Positions 1 to 9,511 of a DNA stretch of 64,000 nucleotides are shown in pieces. Made by a program: the position numbers and the translations under genes. The notes below the pieces were generated by a model. The model saw nothing but the letters and a program-made list of their open reading frames with translations, was not told where the DNA came from and searched no databases. Position 1 is the first letter of the stretch. The number at the start of each line of letters is the position of its first letter. Origin of the DNA: Atherinomorus stipes (taxonomy: Eukaryota > Chordata > Actinopteri > Atheriniformes > Atherinidae); assembly GCA_023101725.1 (NCBI GenBank), contig JALJCO010013744.1, positions 124,001-188,000 of the forward strand, read 5' to 3'.

Positions 1-338
1 GAAAACAAATTTTGCAGAAGATTTGTAAAAAGCAAGTCTGGCATCATCTAAGCTGAACGCACCCAGGCCAGACCTACACTTCATTTTTTTTTTCATAAAC
101 TTTTGGATAATTATTTATAATATGATTTCTTTTTTTTAAATCAATCTGCCCTTTTTCTATATCATCCATCCCTAATGGATACGTTGTCTTATTGCATGAT
201 GTTGATGCTAAGCCTAGATTACTGCATGATTTGTTCAGGAGGTCACCGATGAGCTGGGTCGCTGTGAATGGGTAGTCCCAACAGTAGATGTGACTGTTAA
301 CCCCGCCTGCCGTGTGCTGCTGCTGGGTGTGTGTGCAG

Positions 339-493
339 GCACGGCCTCAGGGTGGAGAACGTGCCCTGTTTTATCCCCAACGATCGCAGCAAGAAGAGGC
401 TGATCGAGGACACTGAGGACTGGCAGCCCCGCACCGGCACCACCCAGTCTCGCTCCTTCCGCATCCTGGCCCAGCTCACAGGCACCGACTTCA
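339..493 (+). CDS. pdlim7: pdlim7 exon: linker after the PDZ domain
   Basis: The acceptor is a TG-rich tract ending in CAG at 336-338 and the donor is GTAAGT at 494. The exon starts with one base completing a codon and ends one base into the next. It encodes [19 protein letters not shown], then [20 protein letters not shown] and [12 protein letters not shown]. The EDTEDW...[13 protein letters not shown] block is a hallmark of the Enigma/ENH linker between PDZ and LIM domains. The upstream exon lies outside the window. Confidence 0.93.
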
Positions 494-3400
494 GTAAGTC
501 AGGGCCTGAGCCGGGCATAATGGAGAGATTGATGGTCAGGGTTGGAGGGGGGGGGGGTATCTGGTAGTCAGGATAAAGTATAGGATGAAGAAGAGGTGGG
601 GGGATTGCTGCTGATCTATTGTGATCTGATCATAGTGACTGGGAGTGACAGCTGAGTGAATGACACTGAAAGGTGGATAACAGGTTTGTCCATTTTTCTT
701 TTGTGCAGCTGTGCCTCAACTTCCAGATGGCTGCTGTCTTCAGTAACAGCTGGGCAGTTTTTTCATGCATTTTCCCCCTTACAACTGTCACCAGTCCGAC
801 AAATCAGTTAGACAAAGGACAGAAGAGCTCTATTAGGCATAATGTTCAGTGCATTATTCTTTATATTTTCTCTTGTAATCTGCTGGGTGCATGTGTGAAG
901 CCCGATGTGGGTGTGTGGTACCTCATTAACCAGCGAGACTATCTGGTAACGGCATCTCTCCTGGATCTTTCAGTGCAGGACCCAGATGATGAAATTATGA
1001 AGAGGTCAAGGTAAAAAAATGAGTGACACTGGTTTGAACTGTTACAAGTGTTTGTGTTTGTGCACGTGTGTATTTGTGTGTGCAGAAGCTTCAGTTTGGC
1101 TTTTGTTTTTATTTTAGAGATTATCTACATTCATAAATCTTTTTGTAGTTTTAGGTTTTTTGTTGTTTTTGCTCACTGGAATGGCATTTTATTTTGTGTG
1201 CCGTGAACATTAGTGCAAGACTTTGCCAGATGACATGACGCAGTTTTGAAGTTTTTATGCATGTGATTTGCTACTAAAATGTTTTGAGGCTGTAAAAGCC
1301 ATTCTCTTGTCTTAATCTTAATTATATAGCTAGAACAAGAAGCCAGTTAACTCAGTTCAGGATGAAGACTGTAAACACAGTGATGCAGTTAAAAAAAACA
1401 AAAAAACAAATACAATGCATATTTACTCTTCAGTCTTTTCTTTCAAAGATTAAAGAGACAAAGCACGGTGCAAAAAACTCTTTTTTTTTAAATAGAAAAA
1501 CTTCATAAAAGATTGTAAAGCAGAGAAGGTGTTTTACCTAAATATTAAACATGATTATCTGTAATATGTTAAGTCATGGATGCTTGTTGGTGGCATGAGT
1601 ATATTAACATGTACTTTTAGGATTAGCTGTCAATCTCAAGATGTCATGACATCTTTTTATCATTATCAATAAGATTATTATCAGCTGTGATTAAGTAACA
1701 TTGTATTTTGTTTTAAGAATGAAGACCAATCATTTCCGTCTTTTGAGGAAGAGTGTCATGTCTGCTTATGAAACATGTCTTCCACTTGGAGGATATTTTC
1801 AGTCTTGTTGCTCTTCTCTGTAGCCTTTACCAACAAAGATCAGTCCAAGATGTGTAGTAAGACAAGGTCACAAAGCCCTGGTGTTTTCTGGCCCACCATG
1901 CAAAAACATGACATTGCTGCAAGAAGAAAAACACACAAAAAACACTGCACTCTAAGAACATCACTGCTTGTCAAGAGTTTTCTGTCACAAACCCATAAGA
2001 AGGATGTTTAGAAGGAGGAAAAATGATGCATTAATGCATAAGAATCTTCGCCTATCTTGACAGTATTATAATGTTTTTGGCATATTTTGCAGCATTTGGG
2101 ACAACTTAAAAAAATAAAAAAATAAAAAATAACAGCCCCGCTCTAAAAATAAAAACTTGAGGATGTCTGTCTGTAACTGACTCTGCATAGAATTGGTCAT
2201 TTTGCAAGTTACTAAATTAAAACCCACAGTTAATCTTATTTGGAAAGCTTAAGTCAGAGTTTTGGCCATACTAATAATCATTTTAAAAAGTTTGGTAGAC
2301 TTTTCTTAAAACTCACAAATTTAAAATGCTAAACAATTTTCCTCTGTGAAGAAAGTACAAATTATGTTTACATTTGTTAAAGTTGTTAATGTGGATTCTC
2401 TTAATATCTTATCTTTACTTGTTAAACTGTAGGTTAAATATAATGATTAAGGTAATATTTATGCACATTTAAAGGAAAATGTGGAATTGAGACTCTGAAC
2501 CCTGACTGCTTGAACAGAATCAGATTTGCTGTTTGCAGTATTTGTTAAATATAAAGCGGCACTTTAAAGCCGGTTAACTTTTAAGAATAAACATATCGAG
2601 AATCAGGCTTCTCATCTGACTCTCAGCAAGAAGTCAAATGAAACACATCTTGAATAGATCAGCTTCTATTTATTTTCTTAATGGTTTTGTATTGAAATAT
2701 TAATATTTGTTTTGTAGTATGATTTTTCTGTCTGTGATTTTTTGCCTGCATCACTTCTTTTAGCTGCTCTGTCATCTTGTCAAATTGCACACTTTACCCC
2801 ACTTTCTGCTCTTTTGCTCATTTCATTTATTCTCTCCTGCAATCTATTTCCTCCTTGTCTCTCTCTGTTTCCTATCTATGTTGCCTGCGGTCAGGGAAAA
2901 ATTCCTCACTGAGATTCAGAGTCCTCGCTACGCCCGTCTGAGGGATTGGCACCACGACAGGTCTGCTCGTGCCCTCAATATCAAATCCTGAGCAGCTAGA
3001 AGCCCTGCGACGCAGAGCCTGCAAGCGATAACCACAATGACTACGTGACAACGACGACGAAGATAGCCGACTGACTAATGGCAGTAAAGAAGTTCACCTT
3101 TCACATACAGATTAGGTGGAAAAAAAGAAATGTGGGGAAACAAACGAAAAACAAACCAAAAAAGAAACATAGCGTTGATGACAAAGCCCAAAGTGGAACC
3201 TTGCATACTGAGCCTAAGTGTTAGATCTCCCTCTGTATTTCTAACTTGATGATGGTTTTCCATTTCACGCTGCATTACTTGGAGTAAACTGATGGGAATT
3301 CTTCTTAAATGATGAAGTTCAGACCCTCCTTTGATCTGTCTCTTTCTGCTTGTTTACATTTATTAAGCTCTTTATCCTTAACTTTTCATTTCTTGTCTCT

Positions 3401-6400
3401 TCATTTAATGGGCATCTCCAAATGTAAAGAAAGAAAAGGAAGACAAATTTTTGCCTTTGTTTTTTTTCTGCTGTCACCACTAATATCTAAAATATAAACA
3501 ATCTGAAAAAGCCACTCATGTTCTTCTGTCCTTTCTTCTGTGTTTTTCATCTTGTTTACTCTGCATTCAGTCTTGAAAGGATTTATCTCTTGACAACTGA
3601 CAATTTACCTCTATTAATCTGCATTGAAGTCAGCTCAGTTGCTTCAGCGCACTGAACAAAAATGATTATGCAGAAGCAGGGCTTCCTCAGCAATTATGCA
3701 GGTTCGATTTAATGGGGTATCTTCGCAGAGATCAGGGTTCAAGGTTTACTTTCATTGCCTCAGAGAGAAAATTGTTGTGTAGTCAGGCATAAAAACAACA
3801 AATGGCCACACACATGAAGAAATACTCATCCATAAAGGGTGGAGGTGAGCGATGAGCAAATGCAGCTTTTTGTCCTTTGCTCTTGCCTGAAATAAACATA
3901 TCCTAGAGTGTTTAGAGTGTAATAAAAAAAGATCAACAGTACTGTATTCTTGTTTCATCAAGGTAGTTGGCGCAGTGCAGCGGCCTTGCCCCAAAGAAAG
4001 GGAATTATTCATGTATTTATTTCTTCTTCCTGCTAGTCTTTAAGAATCCTGTACCTGATTTCAAAGTGTGTAAAAAGAAATGACCTGTGAGGACACCTTG
4101 CAAGGCTTCTGAGAAGTATTCCAAAAATGTGTCCATGGACAAGATAAAAGGAGTTTTTTTTTTATGAGGTGACTCGAGGAAAAGGGAGGAGTTGGTTGAA
4201 AGCATTGGAATCTTGAGACCTAGACGGCACTGTGTTTATGCGAATAGCCCTTCATCTTACAAGCAAATAATGAATAAATGAATAAATTCAACTTGTTGAG
4301 ACCCATCTGCTAATTAGCTAATTCAAGATTTGGTGGGTTTAAAGTTTGGAGTTTAAAATGATCCCTTGTCATATAATCGATGCAGAAGCTGTGAAAACAA
4401 GTTCGGCCAGCTTTTGAGATTTCACAAAGCCTTTGTTAGAGCACAGTATCTGATATCCTGTTGCTTCATAAGATGTCAACTGAGTGGGTGGTGCCCCGAA
4501 TGTTTCAAGATGCTAAAAACGCCGCTGGTTAGTAGCTGTAAAGTGATATTGCCAAACAGTTTTTTTTTTTTTGTACAGAGATGTCAGGAACTTGGCTTGT
4601 AAGAATAAAACTACTAGTAAGAAACAGAGGGGCCAAATGAGAAATGTTTTGTCTTATTTTAATGGAACTAATGAACTGAAATTGGTAAATGACATTAAAA
4701 TGAAGGAAAATGGCATTTTCTTCACTTTCAGGAAGATAAAACAGGAACTTTTTCTTTGGTCTGAAACGTTTCTGAAAAGTACATTTGTGAGACATCCACG
4801 TGGAGAAAAATGATCAGAAAATAGTGAAAGATTTTACTCTAAATGCAACATTTAACAGATCTACCAGCATAAATGCAGCCTCTCTGCCCTTTTTGGCATG
4901 TTTACATTGAGGCTCTTGCAAAGCGGTGTTGCCTTTTACCTCCTCAGGATGACACATGTCAGTGGATTCTTACTCCGAAGGAAATCAAAACAATCTCTTC
5001 CTCTGCCGGATCCTGAGCTGCCAACAAACTCCTCTGCTTTCCTCATTGCTCAGCTCGTTGCTTCCCACAGGAGAGGAAGCTAGACAGCAGAGGTGAATCT
5101 GAAATCACAGGTGCAAAAAGCGAACAGGAAGAGTGAAAGGAAACATCCCATTTCAAAGGCAAAAAGTCTTTTTGGCTTTGTGTCTGATGTAGGGTTCATG
5201 CTCCAGCATCACGTCATTCCTCCGGCTGATCAGAGGAGAGCAGAGAGCAGCAAAAATGTAAAAAAAAAAAACACAAACCAGGTCGCTTCAGGTGGGAAGA
5301 AGCCACTGAAAAGGATGCACTCCAATTTGCACCAGCAACCTTCACTATGGTGAGGAGCAGCTTATGAAACCTCAAACTTGTGTGAAAGCTCTGAGCTGCT
5401 GGCTTGTTGCCATGTAGGGCAGCTCGGCAGGGAAGTGTAGCCGGGGTCGCGGCGTTGACGAGGATGCTGTTTTGCGAGTTGTTAGGTGGAGTCCCACAAG
5501 GCCAGCTTGCCAGTGTGCAGAGAAGAGGGCAGCTGACCAGGGGTGTGTGTGTCAAACTGACTGAAACGGGCTCTGCCCTTCGTTTAACCCAGACGCTAGA
5601 GATCCTTCTCATCTGGCACTCTTTCACTCCACTTTGCTGTATTTTCTTTACAGCGACCAGCACTGTCATCCACTCACAATAGGATGCTGTTTGGGAAATA
5701 TTTTCTATTTTTATTTTTTCTTTTGCTAAATTGCTCCCAGCTTTTAGTCTCCAACTTTTTCCTTGTCTGTTTAGACACATCAGGCATAATTGATATGCAG
5801 ACTTAACCTTATATAAACTGCACAAACGGGGTCTTTGCAGGGTAAATCATTTCACATTCCCTTTTTCTGTGCAAATGAGACGTGATTTCATCATCTTTCA
5901 TTAGCGTGTTATAGATGGCATGATGATGTAAACATGAGTGATGCCTAAGGGGATGTCATATATATGTTTTTTTTTTTTTTTTCTCAAGATAAAACGTCTC
6001 CAGAGTTCACTGTCTTGCTACAGAAGTTGTTTTTCTCTCTCAGTCGGGGTTTTTGAAGATTTTCTGAATATAGTGACGCTTGCTTCGGGTAACAGAACTT
6101 TGAAATGAAGAGAACTCTTTATTTCAACACTTGTGCACATTCAGGCTTGAAGCAAACTCTTCTGCATCTAAATTTGACAGCAAAACACTTCTGATGAGCC
6201 CTTCTTTTCCTCGCTTTTTCCTGTGAGTGATGTCAGTCAATTGAGGACGATGTTCAGGTTTCTTAATGCTCTCATTAGAGAAGACACTCTTGAACCGTTC
6301 TCATGAGAAGTTGACGTGTTTATTGGATGCACATCTGTTGTTCAGCATTGGTTTATTGAGTTGTATTGATTTTATCAAACAAAAGGCTCTTATCATTTTA

Positions 6401-9400
6401 AATGGTCTGCAGACATCTCTAGCTGATGGAAGGAGCTCACTATATTTCATTACTATTAAATAAAAATCAATTTTCTTTGAAATTCATCGAAATGTGTCAA
6501 GTAAACAGTCTTGTTTTGCTCCAGCTGTTGGGATCCTGTTGATACTGATGCTCAGAATCATTCACACAGAAGGCGATTTGTGGTACAATTGAGATGAGCC
6601 TGAATGCTGATATCCAAACATGACATTTTGAGAAGTAACCATGGTTACTGAGGTGTATGCATCGTGTGTATCTTTTCTAATTAGTCATTCTTTCCCCACA
6701 GCCTTGAGCCAACTTCCTCTCCTGCCAAGGCCCAAACTGCAGATAAACCAGATGGTGAGTTTCCGCTCCTGCTGATGCATGAAACGAACCCCAGCAGCAT
6801 CCAGTTGAGGTTGTGCTAATAGATACTTATCCTCAACTGTCAATACATGAGCATCAGCAGCAGGAATGTGACATAAAAGACCACCAGAAGACATTTGAAG
6901 GGGGGGGGGCGTGTATGTAAAACCTTTAAAACTGTCCCATCGTCTGGCTCAGGCTCCAAGACTGGAGCTGCAGCTGCAGGCGGCTCCGGTCCATCCTGCC
7001 GACCGCCGTGGGTCACGGACCCTAACTTCGCTGATCGCTTTCGGCCAGACAAGACCACCACTGTGGTGACCCAGCACCAGCAGCCTGTGCAGCCGACACC
7101 CATGCAGAACCGCAGCTCCATCCTGCAGGCGGCTCAGCAGGCGCCCGAGGACAGCGGGAGGACCCCATTATGTGGTGCCTGCAACAAAATCATCAGGTGA
7201 GACGGCACCGCTGCTTCTACACCACCACGCTGATTGATTCCTTTTGCTGCAATAATATAATGTCAGTGTTTGCTCCTCTCAGAGTCATGATGCATATTTT
7301 AAGATGTTTAATATGCACAACGACAGACTGTATGTCTGCTGCAAATTAAGTCTGTCAGCATAATTCACACAGTCTGGAGACATCTTTTATCCAAGAGGAC
7401 AAGCATTATCCTGTCATTTCACTGATAAAGAGAAACCTTAGTTCTTCGTCTGATCACTGTTGCAAGCAAAACGAAGGCGCAACGTTCTAAGAAAGCTAAA
7501 AACATTTCGAGTTTGTGTTCATTTATCACAAATGGGTCAGTGTGAGTTTCCTGCTGGGCCAGTATTGGAGCTGTCGTATGAAGTTCACAGCCATGCGGCA
7601 GACTTCAACAATGACTTTGATGTGTTGTTATTCAGGGGTCGGTACCTGGTGGCACTGGGACGTTCTTGGCACCCGGAAGAGTTTACATGCTCACAGTGTA
7701 AGGTGGTCCTGGAGGAGGGCGGCTTCTTTGAGGAAAGGGGCTCCGTCTACTGTACAAAGTGCTACGATAACCGATATGCTCCTAACTGTGCCAAGTGCAA
7801 GAAGAAGATCACAGGGGTATGAGCTGCCTTCTCATGTACATCAAAATGAAAACGTATAGCTATAGGAGATTTTATTTTGTAACAAGAATTCTGTTTCAGA
7901 TCTGGGCTTTTGTGAGTGTCTCAAGATTATTGACACTCTCCAATTAGAGAAAAGGCTAAATTCACAATAATTCAAATGACAAGAAACTAATAATATATAA
8001 AAATTTACAAAATTATAATTTAGTGAAATGAAATATTGCTTTTGAATTGTGATAGGAATAATAAAAAAAAAAAAAAAAAAAAAACAAAACTTGCCCAGAC
8101 ACTTTAGAGCACCTTTCCTATGAAATGTGGACCAAAGCGCCTGTCAACAGATGTAAAAGTGTTTTTGAGCATTACAGAAAACACCTGATGGCAGTGATTG
8201 CCTCAGAGTGTTGCTCAATAAAAGTTTAAGCTTCAGAGCCCCACCATGCTTGTTGGCTTGTTTTATTTTTTGTTTGTTTTTAATATTTATTTTGAGTCAC
8301 AATTCAAATTCAGTGTTATGATTTTTACAGAATTATTTGTCATTACTTTTGTCAATTTCAACCTATTTCACTGACAACTGATTTTTTTTTTCTTTAATTG
8401 GAGGGTGTCAATAATCTTGAGCACGACTGTATGTAAAAGCAAATGAATGTCACATCCGAGGGTAAGTAGAAAATAAACCAAAAATGTTTGCTCTTTCTTT
8501 CTGTAACCAGGAGATCATGCATGCCCTGAAGATGACCTACCATGTTCAGTGTTTCAAGTGTGCAGCCTGCAAGTCTCCTATAAGGAACCAAGCCTTTTAC
8601 ATGGAGGAAGGTGAACCTTACTGTGAGAAAGGTGAGACTGCACTCATTCAACACATGCAGTCCTCCCTAGCTTACGGAATAACTTATAACAACCAACTAA
8701 AAGCCAGTGAAAATGAATTAAAGCCTGAAAAAGCCCCAACACTTCCAGTCTTCTAAATCTTTACAGAAGTAATTCCCAGCATCTGTGCACAAAATTACTC
8801 AAAGCAATCTGAGACGATGTTTACAGTGCAAACATTATATTTAGTGTTTGCATCATCAGCTCAAACCTTTAGGTTTTACTGTAGATGGTGAAAGTTACAA
8901 AAGATGTTGACTTAAATACAAGAACCGAACTGAACAACCGTAGCAACAGGTCTTAAGGAGGGATAAATCATCCCCAGAGCTTGGCCTTCAACATTATTAA
9001 AGCAGTATAATTGTCTTGACATATGATAGAATGAAACAAAATGCAGCTAACATCCAGAGAAGATTTTTGAAATATCCTTCAGGAAGCCTTAAGAATACTT
9101 AAAGAAGAGGGTTCAGAGTGCGTTTAATGATGAATGAATGAATTAATGAATGACTCAATGAAAATTTATTTCAAGCATATAAACAAGAGAAAGTAGAAAT
9201 TATATATCAAGACAAAAGAAAACAATTTGAAAGACCCTGAAGAAAAATAATAATACTGTATCATCATCAAATCATAAGATTAGTTCAATAAAGGAGTGTG
9301 AAGAAGTTTAAACTTTTTAATTCTCACACCTTCCTGCACACATCATGTTTTATACTATATATTTATTTATAACATAATGTTGACATTACGACATTACTCT

Positions 9401-9412
9401 GTGTGTGTGCTC

Positions 9413-9511
<99 letters not shown>

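Noticed and set aside
2941..2991. Splice donor at CAG|GTCTGC inside the alternative exon (about 2961)
   Set aside because: Weak donor, and the frame beyond it continues with the conserved tail and stop that match the short isoform.
5214..5825. 203-codon open frame on the minus strand in a pdlim7 intron
   Set aside because: No domain, signal peptide or splice context; composition looks like translated non-coding DNA.
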